From: Crocinitomicaceae bacterium
Lineage (GTDB): Bacteria; Bacteroidota; Bacteroidia; Flavobacteriales_D; Crocinitomicaceae
NCBI GenBank assembly: GCA_024643545.1
Contig: JAHEMR010000003.1
Span: 124,001-188,000, forward strand
Direction of reading: 5' to 3'
DNA: 64,000 nucleotides
The position numbers were made by a program, and so were the translations under genes. Below are positions 1 to 9,231 of the stretch, piece by piece. Numbering within the stretch: position 1 is the first letter of the stretch; each line of letters opens with the position of its first letter. The notes under the pieces are model-generated. The model made no database searches and was not told the DNA's origin. It was given only the letters and a program-made list of their open reading frames with translations.

Positions 1-486
1 GTTGAATGCGCATTAAATCGAATGCTGCTTCAGTCTCAGCACTGATCTCCTTTTGACGCATTTTCAATTGTAACTTCATAAACATAGCATGCATCAATAC
101 CTCCACATCTTGACGCTGACCCATATTTGATTTTTGCTTGAATTCCACTAACGCTTCTTGCGCATTTCCGCACAACGTTTTATATTTCTCATCATTCATG
201 ATGGTTAATAAACTGTTGTGCAAATAAGTAAGTTCCACTAAAATCTCTTGTACTTCATCGATGTGACCTTCCTTTTCAAGTCCTTTCACATTCATTTCGC
301 GGACCAAATTTTGGTACCATGAAATTTGTTCTTGTAATTGAAATTCATCGCGAATTGCTGGCTCTAGTACTTGAGATTTAATTAATTCCATATCCAAATT
401 CAAGGAACGAACTAAATCTTCAATTTGAAATAAATACAAAATGTATTCCGCAACGTTTTCGACTTTTTTGGATTCTGTTGGACGCA
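1..486 (-). CDS. DUF4924-like conserved protein, C-terminus truncated by window edge
   Basis: Reverse-strand open frame from ATG at 486 (MRPTESKKVENVAEYILYLFQIEDLVRSLNLDMELIKSQV...) runs off position 1; not in the ORF track because it lacks a stop. Family call from sequence recognition. Confidence 0.75.
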
Positions 487-488
487 TA

Positions 489-1088
489 TTACTTAAGTTC
501 CTTTTCGATTTGAGCCTGATTCTCGTTTAAGAAGTTGACAAATTCAGTAGTGACATCCATGCTTGGATTGATGAAGTTTATTTGACCCCCTTCACCGTGC
601 ATTAGTAAAATATCAATATTATGCTTCTCGCAGTACTTTTTTCCTAGCGCCTCTATTTTTTTGTTCACTGTTTCCAAAGACTTCATTGCTTCTTCCTCAA
701 TTTTTGCACCTTCTGTCTGTTGGTATTGCATGATTTGATTTTGCATTTCTTGAGCGCGTTGTTGTACTTGTGCAATTTCATTTTGGGATAAAAGTCCTCC
801 TCGTGCTTCAGCGTCCTTTTTTGTAATAAAAGCTTCATATGCTTTTGTTCTGCGTTGAACCTCTGCCTCAAAAACTTTCTGTTTTTTCTTAATAATTCCT
901 TCTTCTTTTACGAAGTAGTCAAAATTCGCTTTGATACTATCGTTGGAATAATAAGCAATTTTCAATCCACCCAAATTTCGTGATTCCACTTTGGGAGTTG
1001 TATCCTTTTTAGGCGCAGATTTGTCACCACAAGATGCAAAAAGTGTGATTCCAACTATTGCCGCACTTAGTATAACTATTGATTTCAT
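489..1088 (-). CDS. OmpH/Skp-family periplasmic chaperone-like lipoprotein
   Basis: Signal peptide with lipobox-like ending (LFASCG), then K/E/Q-rich coiled coil typical of OmpH (LKIAYYSNDSIKANFDYF...). Confidence 0.75.
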   Translation of the reverse strand: MKSIVILSAAIVGITLFASCGDKSAPKKDTTPKVESRNLGGLKIAYYSNDSIKANFDYFVKEEGIIKKKQKVFEAEVQRRTKAYEAFITKKDAEARGGLLSQNEIAQVQQRAQEMQNQIMQYQQTEGAKIEEEAMKSLETVNKKIEALGKKYCEKHNIDILLMHGEGGQINFINPSMDVTTEFVNFLNENQAQIEKELK

Positions 1089-1089
1089 T

Positions 1090-1332
1090 TTATGATTTTA
1101 AGTGTATAATTTCCATCCAATCGCCACGCATTTCTATGAAACGATGAATGCATTTCGTTAAAAAAGTCCCTTGAATGAGTGTTTCGATTTCTTCTACTTG
1201 TGGAAAATCCGATTCAGAAACTTTAAATGTTTGTTCAAATTGATCCAAGGAAATCGTTAAAATGAATTTCCCATTGTAGGAATGAAGTTGAATTAAAAAT
1301 CGTTCGTGAGGAATTTGTTTTAATAAACGCAT
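1090..1332 (-). CDS. Small conserved hypothetical protein (~80 aa; start revised from 1347)
   Basis: ORF 1090-1347; ATG at 1332 (MRLLKQIPHERF...) preferred because a TATTTTTG (-7-like) element lies at 1336-1343, inside the longer ORF start. Confidence 0.5.
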   Translation of the reverse strand: MRLLKQIPHERFLIQLHSYNGKFILTISLDQFEQTFKVSESDFPQVEEIETLIQGTFLTKCIHRFIEMRGDWMEIIHLKS

Positions 1333-1365
1333 GAACAAAAATAGCAATTTTCGTTCTGAACTGAA

Positions 1366-1755
1366 TTAAACCAGTGGAAAAGGTTTTAGTACATCGAACT
1401 CAAAGCCAATTTGAGTCAATATATCCATGTCTTTTCCAAGTTCAAGCATGTCGAGGTCGTTCTCTTCGTAGTTCCAATGCACACGAACTTCATTTCCTTC
1501 TTTAATCATGTCTTTCAAAAGATACAAAACTTCCACTAGTGCAGAAGAGGAACTCGTATCTAAAGACTCGATGAATAAATTCAAACATGTTTTCGTGGAA
1601 GGTTTTGCGCTATACGCTTGAACCCAAGATATCACTGGAGACCAAAATTCTTGAGAATCTTCGTTTATCGATTTCCCACTGATTTCCATCAATCCATTCG
1701 AAAGAAAAGAGATAAGCGGTGTTTGTTCTGTTTGAGCGATAACTAAATGGTCCAT
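1366..1755 (-). CDS. SiaC-like / DUF1987 domain regulatory phosphoprotein
   Basis: Motifs TPLISFLSNGLMEISGKSINEDSQEFWSPVISWV and VRVHWNYEENDLDMLELGKDM typical of DUF1987/SiaC. Confidence 0.75.
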   Translation of the reverse strand: MDHLVIAQTEQTPLISFLSNGLMEISGKSINEDSQEFWSPVISWVQAYSAKPSTKTCLNLFIESLDTSSSSALVEVLYLLKDMIKEGNEVRVHWNYEENDLDMLELGKDMDILTQIGFEFDVLKPFPLV

Positions 1756-2104
1756 ATCTGATTAAGAGGGTCAAATTTAGGGAAACGAAAATAATTCTTA
1801 AAATTTTTATTGGTCGAAATGAATTAATTTTTTTCTCGACTCCAACCAATTTATTTTATATGCTTATTTACCTGATAGTTACACTCAATTTAAAGCATTA
1901 TATCAATTTAACTATTTAAAATTTGATCAAAGATTTTGCGTTAAATCCATCTGTTTTCATGTGAATAGAAGGTCCAGTTATTCGACAACTTGAAAAGAAA
2001 AATATCTTTTTTCAGAAACAATGAGGTGTTTTTAAATATTTATTCTAATTTCGAGGTGTTAAACCCGAGTAAACACAAGTAAAACCTTTGCTTTTTAAAC
2101 ATTT

Positions 2105-2710
2105 ATGACCAGTATTTTTGTTGCCAAATTAGATTTTGGAGTGACCAATGAGCAATTAAGACAATTGTTCGAACAACATGGTAGCGTAATCAAAGTGAAT
2201 GTCGCTACTGACAGAGAAACAGGTAAATCAAGGGGCTTTGCCTTTGTTGAGATGGCTGATCGCGCAGAAGCCATGAATGCCATTAACGCCTTGAATGGCC
2301 ACATGATTAATGGCCGAGACATTGCCGTAAAAGAAGCGGAACAACGTGGGGACACACGTCCAAACAACAATCCGCGCTCTGGCAATGATTTTCAGCGCAA
2401 TTCCACACCGAGAAGCGACGATCGTAGACCAATGTCATCACCTGGTTTGGATTCACCAATCATTACACCACCAATAGAATCTCTTAAAATTGAACCTAGA
2501 AAGAAGGTAAATAAGGACAAAAAGCCTGGAGATTCAGATTCGGACAATCGTTCGAAAAAACCTAAAATGGATGCCTATAAAAAAAGTGGAAAGGCAAATC
2601 GATTTTTTGATGACGACGACGACGATGATTTCGATGGAGACTTGTTTTCATTCAAAAAAAGTGATGAGGAGGATGATTTCGACGAGGAAGACGATGAGGA
2701 TTTCGCATAG
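2105..2710 (+). CDS. RRM-domain RNA-binding protein with charged linker and acidic C-terminal tail
   Basis: RNP motifs SIFVAKLDF and KSRGFAFVEM; tail FFDDDDDDDFDGDLFSFKKSDEEDDFDEEDDEDFA. Confidence 0.85.
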   Translation: MTSIFVAKLDFGVTNEQLRQLFEQHGSVIKVNVATDRETGKSRGFAFVEMADRAEAMNAINALNGHMINGRDIAVKEAEQRGDTRPNNNPRSGNDFQRNSTPRSDDRRPMSSPGLDSPIITPPIESLKIEPRKKVNKDKKPGDSDSDNRSKKPKMDAYKKSGKANRFFDDDDDDDFDGDLFSFKKSDEEDDFDEEDDEDFA

Positions 2711-2738
2711 CATTAAACGCTATTTAGTTCTTTCGTCG

Positions 2739-2746
2739 TACCTTTG
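2739..2746 (+). promoter_or_regulatory. Candidate Bacteroidota -7 element TACCTTTG upstream of CCA-transferase gene
   Basis: TACCTTTG matches TAnnTTTG; ends 7 nt before ATG at 2753. No TTG at the expected -33 spacing. Confidence 0.45.
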
Positions 2747-2752
2747 CGCCAC

Positions 2753-4189
2753 ATGTCCTTGAATTACGCAGAAAAATTAAATCATCCCGTTTTTAAAGTT
2801 GTTTCGCAATATGCGACAGACCATAACATCGATGCATATGTCATTGGTGGTTTTGTTCGCGACTTAATCATGGAACGCCCCTCAAAGGATATTGATATTT
2901 TAGTACTCGGTGATGGTCCCTCTTTCGCTGAAGATATTGCAAAAATCTTACGGGTTAAAAAGGTCAGTGTATTTAAAAACTTTGGTACCGCGCACTTCCG
3001 ATACAAAGACCTTGATGTGGAATTTGTTGGCGCTCGTAAAGAATCTTATTCAAGAGATTCTCGAAAACCAATTACCGAAAAGGGAACATTGCAAGATGAC
3101 CAAAACCGCAGAGATTTTACTATTAACACGCTTGCATTAAAACTTAATACACATTCTTTCGGAGAACTTGTAGATCCTTTTGGTGGCGTAAATGACATTG
3201 AAAAAGGAATCATACGTACACCACTTGAACCCGAAATAACATTCAGTGATGATCCATTAAGGATGTTAAGAGCCATTCGATTCGCTACACGATTTGATTT
3301 TCAAATTGAACGTTCCTGTCTTGAAGCAATGAAAAAACAAGCCGATCGCTTGGAAATCATTTCTCAAGAACGGATTACCGAAGAGTTAAATAAAATCATT
3401 CTAACTGATACACCATCACGTGGATTCAAACTTTTGAACTCAACTGATTTATTGAAACAGTTTTTCCCAGAAATGATCGCTTTACACGGAATTGAAACGA
3501 GAAATGGAAAAGCGCATAAAGACAATTTCTACCATACGTTAGAAGTATTAGATAATCTAGCGCAGAATAGTGACTCTTTGTGGTTGCGCTGGGCGGCAAT
3601 TCTGCATGACATCGCTAAACCACCGACGAAACGATTTGATCCAGTTGTTGGTTGGACCTTTCATGGCCACGAGGACCTTGGAGCTAAAATGGTTCCACGT
3701 ATTTTCACTCGATTACGCTTGCCCCTAGATTTCAAGATGAAATATGTCCAAAAACTTGTCAGACTTCACCTACGTCCCATTTCCTTGGTAAAAGGTTCTG
3801 TGACAGATTCTGCTGTACGACGCTTACTAAGTGAAGCAGGTGATGACGTGGACGATTTGATGTTGCTTTGCAATGCTGACATCACATCTAAAAATGAATT
3901 CAAAGTTAAACGCTACAAAAAGAACTTTGAACTTGTTTCCGAGAAATTAAAATTAGTTGAAGAGAAAGACCGAATTCGAAATTTCCAACCACCAGTAAGT
4001 GGTGAATTAATCATGCAAACTTTCGAACTAGGACCTTGTGCGGAAATAGGGATCATCAAAGCACACATAAAGGAAGCGATTTTGGAAGGAACCATTGAGA
4101 ACTCATACGAAGATGCTGTATCGGAAATGCTCAAACTCGGAAAAGAATTGGGATTAACCGTGGTGAAAACGCCCCATTTGGATAAATAA
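2753..4189 (+). CDS. cca: CCA tRNA nucleotidyltransferase / poly(A) polymerase family with HD domain
   Basis: VIGGFVRDLIMERPSKDIDILVLG nucleotidyltransferase motif, RRDFTINTLAL, HD-type WAAILHDIAKPPTK. Start moved from TTG 2744 to ATG 2753. Confidence 0.85.
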   Translation: MSLNYAEKLNHPVFKVVSQYATDHNIDAYVIGGFVRDLIMERPSKDIDILVLGDGPSFAEDIAKILRVKKVSVFKNFGTAHFRYKDLDVEFVGARKESYSRDSRKPITEKGTLQDDQNRRDFTINTLALKLNTHSFGELVDPFGGVNDIEKGIIRTPLEPEITFSDDPLRMLRAIRFATRFDFQIERSCLEAMKKQADRLEIISQERITEELNKIILTDTPSRGFKLLNSTDLLKQFFPEMIALHGIETRNGKAHKDNFYHTLEVLDNLAQNSDSLWLRWAAILHDIAKPPTKRFDPVVGWTFHGHEDLGAKMVPRIFTRLRLPLDFKMKYVQKLVRLHLRPISLVKGSVTDSAVRRLLSEAGDDVDDLMLLCNADITSKNEFKVKRYKKNFELVSEKLKLVEEKDRIRNFQPPVSGELIMQTFELGPCAEIGIIKAHIKEAILEGTIENSYEDAVSEMLKLGKELGLTVVKTPHLDK

Positions 4190-4223
4190 TACTAACTTTA
4201 CCTAAAGCGTAAAATCAGTAAAA

Positions 4224-4784
4224 ATGCCAGGTTTAAAATTCAGAATTTTATTGGATTCAGATAAAAACGAAGAGGTTTTTAGAGACGTTTTGATTAGTGA
4301 CACAAGCGACTTTGAAACCTTTTACCACGCGATCATGAAATCATTTGATTTCAAAGGAGATCAAATGGCAAGTTTTTATGTTTCAAATGAGGATTGGGAT
4401 AAAGGACACGAAATTAGCCTATTGGACATGTCCTATGATGATGATTCCATTGACTCACCTGCAACGGTGATGAAAGACGCTGTCATTAAAGATTTTTTAG
4501 AGGAACCAGACCAACGATTCATTTTAGTTTATGACTTTATGAAAATGTGGATTTTTCTCGTTGAATTAATCGGCTATGATCGAACTGAACCTGAAAGTCC
4601 CCAAATGCTTTTAGCTATAGGAAATGCACCAAAAGAAGAATCAAGGGAAGCACTCGATGAAGAATTGCTGCATGAGAGTGATTCACTATCCGAAGATGAG
4701 GAAGAGGATGATTTTGGTTTCAATGAATTTGATGATGATTATTCTGACGATGATCTAAATGACTACAACGAGTACGAATATTAG
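4224..4784 (+). CDS. pRiA4b ORF-3-like (IS1096 passenger TnpR-like) domain protein with acidic tail
   Basis: KFRILLDSDKNEEVFRDVLISDTSDFETFYHAIMKSFDFKGDQMASFYVSNEDWDKG fits the PRiA4_ORF3 family; C-terminus very D/E rich. Confidence 0.7.
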   Translation: MPGLKFRILLDSDKNEEVFRDVLISDTSDFETFYHAIMKSFDFKGDQMASFYVSNEDWDKGHEISLLDMSYDDDSIDSPATVMKDAVIKDFLEEPDQRFILVYDFMKMWIFLVELIGYDRTEPESPQMLLAIGNAPKEESREALDEELLHESDSLSEDEEEDDFGFNEFDDDYSDDDLNDYNEYEY

Positions 4785-4785
4785 T

Positions 4786-5499
4786 ATGAAAACAACTGCA
4801 CAAGATCCAATTGGTCAGGCCATTTTGGATTACCATAAAACAAAAAAACCATTTGACATTGTCGTGTCTTCTGACTTATGCGATGATGACATTATTCCAA
4901 TTGAAGTCTTGTTTCGTTCATATAAAGACATGCCAGAATTGGAACAGTTAGCGATAAAACTTTGCAAAGGTCAGGTACTTGATGCCGGAGCCGGAGCTGG
5001 AGTTCATGCCAACGAACTCATCAAACGTGGACACACCGTATTTGCAATTGATACTTCTGAAGGTGCAGTTGAATACATGAAAGGACAAGGAATTGCAGCA
5101 AAGCAAATCGATTTTGAATCGTATAACCCTCCCGCGAAATTCGATACAATTCTATTGCTCATGAATGGCATCGGTATTGCGAAAAAGAAATCCAACTTAC
5201 TGAGTTTCTTGAAAAATGCCGGCGAAAAATTGAACAAAGGAGGACAAATCCTTTGTGATTCATCTGATGTGAAATATTTGTATGAGGATGAGGATGGATC
5301 CTATTGGATGGACTTAAATTCTGAATATTATGGGAATTTCAAATTTCAAATGCACTATAAAAAAATCAGCGGTCCAGAATTCCCATGGTTATATGTTGAT
5401 TACGACACACTGCATGAAATAGCAAGTCAAGCTGGATTCAAATGTACGCGGGTTTTTGACCTAGATGCTCATTTCCTCGCGCAATTAACGAAGCTTTAA
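4786..5499 (+). CDS. Class I SAM-dependent methyltransferase
   Basis: VLDAGAGAGVHANELIKRGHTVFAIDTS (motif I). Start at ATG 4786 right after the upstream stop, instead of 4759. Confidence 0.85.
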   Translation: MKTTAQDPIGQAILDYHKTKKPFDIVVSSDLCDDDIIPIEVLFRSYKDMPELEQLAIKLCKGQVLDAGAGAGVHANELIKRGHTVFAIDTSEGAVEYMKGQGIAAKQIDFESYNPPAKFDTILLLMNGIGIAKKKSNLLSFLKNAGEKLNKGGQILCDSSDVKYLYEDEDGSYWMDLNSEYYGNFKFQMHYKKISGPEFPWLYVDYDTLHEIASQAGFKCTRVFDLDAHFLAQLTKL

Positions 5500-5511
5500 A
5501 GATAAATCGAA

Positions 5512-5952
5512 ATGAAATTGATTTATTCCTTCTTGCTCCTGGTTTTATTGTATGCTTGTGGCTATTCCGAAGAACAAATTAGCAAATTTGATCAACGGAT
5601 TGAAAAATTTACACACGGAAAGTCCTTTCACTTGACTAAATCAGAAACTGGACTTTACACAGAAATCATGGAAGCTGGAACAGGACGTGACATCCATTTA
5701 ACCGATAGCATCGGCGTAAGTTATGTTGGAACCTTGCTTTCTGGTAAAAAATTTGACGAACAAAAGAAAACCATTTACCTGCCTATGCGTGTAGTAATTG
5801 ATGGTTGGAAAGAAGCCTTGATTGGACAAAAACAAGGAGTTAAGTTAAGAATAATTGTCCCACCACAATTGGGATACGGTGCAGGCGGAATGGATAAAAT
5901 TCCAGCAAATGCCACATTGTATTTCGAATTGCACGTAGATGATGTGAAATAA
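5512..5952 (+). CDS. FKBP-type peptidyl-prolyl isomerase, probable lipoprotein
   Basis: Lipobox-like LLYACG; DSIGVSYVGTLLSGKKFDE...LGYGAGGMDKIPANATLYFELHV FKBP motifs. Confidence 0.85.
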   Translation: MKLIYSFLLLVLLYACGYSEEQISKFDQRIEKFTHGKSFHLTKSETGLYTEIMEAGTGRDIHLTDSIGVSYVGTLLSGKKFDEQKKTIYLPMRVVIDGWKEALIGQKQGVKLRIIVPPQLGYGAGGMDKIPANATLYFELHVDDVK

Positions 5953-5964
5953 ATGCTGTTTTAC

Positions 5965-5994
5965 TTGTCATTATCGCCACATTGATTAATTTTG
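5965..5994 (+). promoter_or_regulatory. Bacteroidota-type promoter for sucD (TTG-N19-TAATTTTG)
   Basis: TTG at 5965-5967, 19-nt spacer, TAATTTTG at 5987-5994; ATG at 6020. Confidence 0.7.
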
Positions 5995-6019
5995 ATCACG
6001 CAAAAATAGAAGTAGCCTT

Positions 6020-6895
6020 ATGAGTGTTTTAGTAAATAAAAATTCCAGAGTCATTGTTCAAGGATTTACCGGTAGTGAAGGTACATTCCATGCAAGTCAA
6101 ATGATCGAGTACGGAACAAATGTAGTTGGTGGAGTTACACCAGGAAAAGGTGGTAGCACCCATTTAGATCGCCCAGTATTTAATACGGTTGCGGATGCTG
6201 TTACAAGCACGCAAGCGGATACTTCCATCATCTTTGTACCACCTGCATTCGCTGCGGATGCAATTATGGAAGCTGCTGAAGCTGGAATCAAAGTAATTGT
6301 GTGTATTACGGAAGGTATTCCGGTAAATGACATGATCAAAGCAAAAGAATACATTCAAGGATTTGACACACGCTTAATTGGACCAAATTGTCCAGGTGTA
6401 ATCACTGCAGGTGAAGCAAAAGTTGGTATCATGCCAGGATTTGTATTCAAACAAGGTAAAATTGGTATCGTTTCAAAATCAGGAACGTTGACATACGAAG
6501 CAGCAGATCAAGTTGCAAAAGCTGGAATGGGTATCACAACTGCCATCGGTATCGGTGGTGACCCAATCATTGGAACAACAACGCGTGAAGCTGTAGAACT
6601 TTTGATGAACGACCCGGAAACAGAAGGAATCGTTATGATTGGTGAAATCGGAGGTAACCTTGAAGCAATTGCTGCGAAATGGATCAAAGAAAATGGAACA
6701 AAACCAGTTGTTGGTTTCATCGCAGGTGAAACAGCTCCAAAAGGAAGAACTATGGGACACGCTGGTGCAATTGTTGGTGGAACAGATGATACTGCGGAAG
6801 CGAAAAAACGCATCATGCGCGAATGTGGCATTCACGTAGTGGATTCTCCAGCACACATTGGTACAAAAATGGCAGAAGTAATGGGAAATAGATAA
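6020..6895 (+). CDS. sucD: Succinyl-CoA ligase (ADP-forming) subunit alpha
   Basis: Full-length SucD signature: [58 protein letters not shown]. Confidence 0.97.
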   Translation: MSVLVNKNSRVIVQGFTGSEGTFHASQMIEYGTNVVGGVTPGKGGSTHLDRPVFNTVADAVTSTQADTSIIFVPPAFAADAIMEAAEAGIKVIVCITEGIPVNDMIKAKEYIQGFDTRLIGPNCPGVITAGEAKVGIMPGFVFKQGKIGIVSKSGTLTYEAADQVAKAGMGITTAIGIGGDPIIGTTTREAVELLMNDPETEGIVMIGEIGGNLEAIAAKWIKENGTKPVVGFIAGETAPKGRTMGHAGAIVGGTDDTAEAKKRIMRECGIHVVDSPAHIGTKMAEVMGNR

Positions 6896-6917
6896 TTTCC
6901 CTGAATCTAACATATCT

Positions 6918-6941
6918 AAAGCGTCTTCGGACGCTTTTTTT
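6918..6941 (+). terminator. Rho-independent terminator of sucD
   Basis: AAAGCGTC-TTCG-GACGCTTTTTTT: 8-bp stem, UUCG tetraloop, T-tract. Confidence 0.9.
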
Positions 6942-7049
6942 ATGCGTCTACTTTTTTAAAACAGAAACGAATGCACTAAGAATTCAAATGAGAGTTATCT
7001 GAATAATGGAGTTACTGAAGTTCTAGCGGTTCATTATTTTTCCTGAATT

Positions 7050-8789
7050 TTAATTCCAGAAATCCCACGTCAAACCTATTTTGAGTTGCATGCTCGGAAA
7101 AGCATAATTTGTTACAAAGGCTGTCGTGGATGGAACCCAAAAGGAACCAATATTATCAACGCGAATAAAGAAACGAAACGTCTCAACCTCCAATGCTGTT
7201 GTAAAGGAAACATTCACGAACCCTTTCGAAGTCGGATTATTGGTTTGAGTCAAATCAAAAACTCCCATCTGTGGATTAAATGCGCGTTGCTGGAATGAAC
7301 TTAAATAACTAACATCCGTCGAAAATAACATGCGCAGTTTTTTCGCTTTAAACACACCGCCTTTCCACTGAACATGAAGTGACGTTTGATGTTGTGGCTG
7401 AAAATTTAAATCACTTGAAAAGTGAGTCCAACGATAGTGTGGTTTCAGTTGAAATCCTTTATATGTCCAATTGGCGGAGAACTCGAGAGACTGTCCGAAT
7501 CCATTGCTTGCTAATTGATCCGTTCTCCAAATACCATCAAAGGGATTAAATACATACACATTTTTAAATTGTAGAAATTGGTATGCTGCCTCCACTTGAA
7601 CCGTACCAAATGTCTTGATAGAAGCGAAACGAACAGTATGATTCCATTGTTTTTCCAGTGAACTTAATTGGTATTGAACGTTGTTACTTTGGTAATTTCG
7701 CTGCATCAATTCTGGCAAGGTTGAACTTAATGCGTGTTCAATTCGAACCGCCAGAAACGAGAAAGGAAGCGTTAACTTACTGAACGATGTAAAGCCATTT
7801 CCAGCACCAATCACATTGATGGCATCTCTGTGTTCCAATTGGAATTGAGCAGAGCGGTAAGAAAGGTCATTCCTCCACCAAAGCTCAGTTGTATCGTGAT
7901 ATAACAGGTTATCATGCCACTTTCGCACGCGTAAACTGAGTGCACTTTGAAGTTGCAAGTTCTTTCGGTCAAAGAAAACACCTAGATCATTGGAGAAATT
8001 TCGTTCTCGAAACCGATCTTGTGTGGAATCTACATTCCAATAAACGTTCTGATATAACAAGGTTAGGCTATCCAATTCCTGATAATCTCTTTTATACTCA
8101 GAAAATTCATGGCGACTGAATAGTCCAATTCCCTGAATGGAATCTTTGTCAAAATCAACGCGTTGCTGAAAACGAACAAAAGAAAGTTTTTGGTCCGACT
8201 TGGCATTTTCCTTTTGGACTGGTTGTAAATTCAAATCAACTCCTGAGATGGGAATTGGAAAAAAGAGTCCATTCGACCAAGAACGAGCGACCACATTTTT
8301 TCCGGTTTGAAAATCGAATGAATACCGCTCACCTGAGCGAAGCACATGAGCATTAAATTCCTGAAAGGAAAAATCATCATTTCTTAAAAACCCATTTCCT
8401 TTGGATTTGTTAAAATTAAGATTCACAAGAACACCATTTTTAAATGCTTCTTGGAAATCCACTTTCAAGCGTTGTGTACCTTGCGCACCAAAAGCGTAAG
8501 CAAATCCAAGGTGAGGAAGCGCCGAAAACAACAAGGGATTTTCTTTGATTTTTAACGCATGAAGCGTACTTCCGTTTGACGAATAAAGTTGAAAAGGGGA
8601 AAGTATGGAGGAATTTGGAGAAAGATAAAACGTTGACTGAAAAGCGCTTGTTGCATTTGAAAGTGTGTCAAGCAAGCCACCTGTTCGATGGGTACTTTTC
8701 ACTGTGTCAACGAATTGATTAAATGCTGTTTGACTATAAGTAACCAAAGAAACCAATAGCAACAAGCCGAACAACAAACCTTTTTTCAT
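7050..8789 (-). CDS. Putative porin / outer-membrane beta-barrel protein
   Basis: Signal peptide MKKGLLFGLLLLVSLVTYSQ, alternating aromatic beta-strand pattern, terminal aromatic (LTWDFWN). Start moved from 8849 to 8789 because the upstream part overlaps the rpsT terminator. Confidence 0.75.
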   Translation of the reverse strand: MKKGLLFGLLLLVSLVTYSQTAFNQFVDTVKSTHRTGGLLDTLSNATSAFQSTFYLSPNSSILSPFQLYSSNGSTLHALKIKENPLLFSALPHLGFAYAFGAQGTQRLKVDFQEAFKNGVLVNLNFNKSKGNGFLRNDDFSFQEFNAHVLRSGERYSFDFQTGKNVVARSWSNGLFFPIPISGVDLNLQPVQKENAKSDQKLSFVRFQQRVDFDKDSIQGIGLFSRHEFSEYKRDYQELDSLTLLYQNVYWNVDSTQDRFRERNFSNDLGVFFDRKNLQLQSALSLRVRKWHDNLLYHDTTELWWRNDLSYRSAQFQLEHRDAINVIGAGNGFTSFSKLTLPFSFLAVRIEHALSSTLPELMQRNYQSNNVQYQLSSLEKQWNHTVRFASIKTFGTVQVEAAYQFLQFKNVYVFNPFDGIWRTDQLASNGFGQSLEFSANWTYKGFQLKPHYRWTHFSSDLNFQPQHQTSLHVQWKGGVFKAKKLRMLFSTDVSYLSSFQQRAFNPQMGVFDLTQTNNPTSKGFVNVSFTTALEVETFRFFIRVDNIGSFWVPSTTAFVTNYAFPSMQLKIGLTWDFWN

Positions 8790-8806
8790 AAAAGCAAACA
8801 TAACAA

Positions 8807-8828
8807 AAAAAGGGGCTCGAGGCCCCTT
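8807..8828 (-). terminator. Rho-independent terminator of rpsT
   Basis: On minus strand AAGGGGCCTCGAGCCCCTTTTTTTG: GC-rich hairpin followed by T-tract. Confidence 0.85.
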
Positions 8829-8849
8829 AACAATTGGATATTTCTGCAA

Positions 8850-9101
8850 TTACATTGCGTTCACACGAACTTGCAATCCTGATTTCAAGTTTGCAGCTTT
8901 GTTCTTGTGAATAATGTTTCTTTTCGCTAATTTATCTAACATCGTTACAACTTTTGGCAACATGGCCATCGCTTCGTTACGGTCTTTTGTTTCACGTAAT
9001 TTACGTAACGCGTTACGAGTTGTTTTGTGTTGGTATTTGTTCAATACACGTTTTGCATCGTTTGAACGAATACGTTTGATTGCTGATTTATGGTTTGCCA
9101 T
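8850..9101 (-). CDS. rpsT: 30S ribosomal protein S20
   Basis: [35 protein letters not shown]... characteristic S20. Confidence 0.97.
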   Translation of the reverse strand: MANHKSAIKRIRSNDAKRVLNKYQHKTTRNALRKLRETKDRNEAMAMLPKVVTMLDKLAKRNIIHKNKAANLKSGLQVRVNAM

Positions 9102-9149
9102 AACTTAATTGTTAATTAAAAACGTTCTAAATTCTTTTAAAATCTTCCG

Positions 9150-9221
9150 TAGCCCATAGGAGAATCGAACTCCTGTTTCCAGGATGAAAACCTGGCGTCC
9201 TAACCACTAGACGAATGGGCC
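9150..9221 (-). tRNA. tRNA-Glu(UUC), copy 2 (downstream)
   Basis: 72-nt cloverleaf; minus-strand GGCCCATTCGTCTAGTGG...CCAGG-TTTTCAT-CCTGG...GGTTCGATTCTCC-like T arm...ATGGGCTA; anticodon TTC; no encoded CCA. Confidence 0.96.
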
Positions 9222-9231
9222 AAAAACTTGG

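Noticed and set aside
1868-1881. 14-mer TTACCTGATAGTTA shared with 27413-27426
   Set aside because: A few 14-mer matches are expected by chance in 64 kb of AT-rich DNA; no symmetric context.
4224-4784. Possible insertion sequence, suggested by the IS1096-passenger-like domain
   Set aside because: No transposase, terminal inverted repeats or target duplication nearby; retained only as a domain-level observation.
6097-6913. Several overlapping antisense ORFs opposite sucD (85, 64, 144 and 107 aa)
   Set aside because: They mirror the codon usage of a highly conserved sense gene, have Ser/Cys/His/Phe-rich composition and no family resemblance; treated as shadow ORFs.
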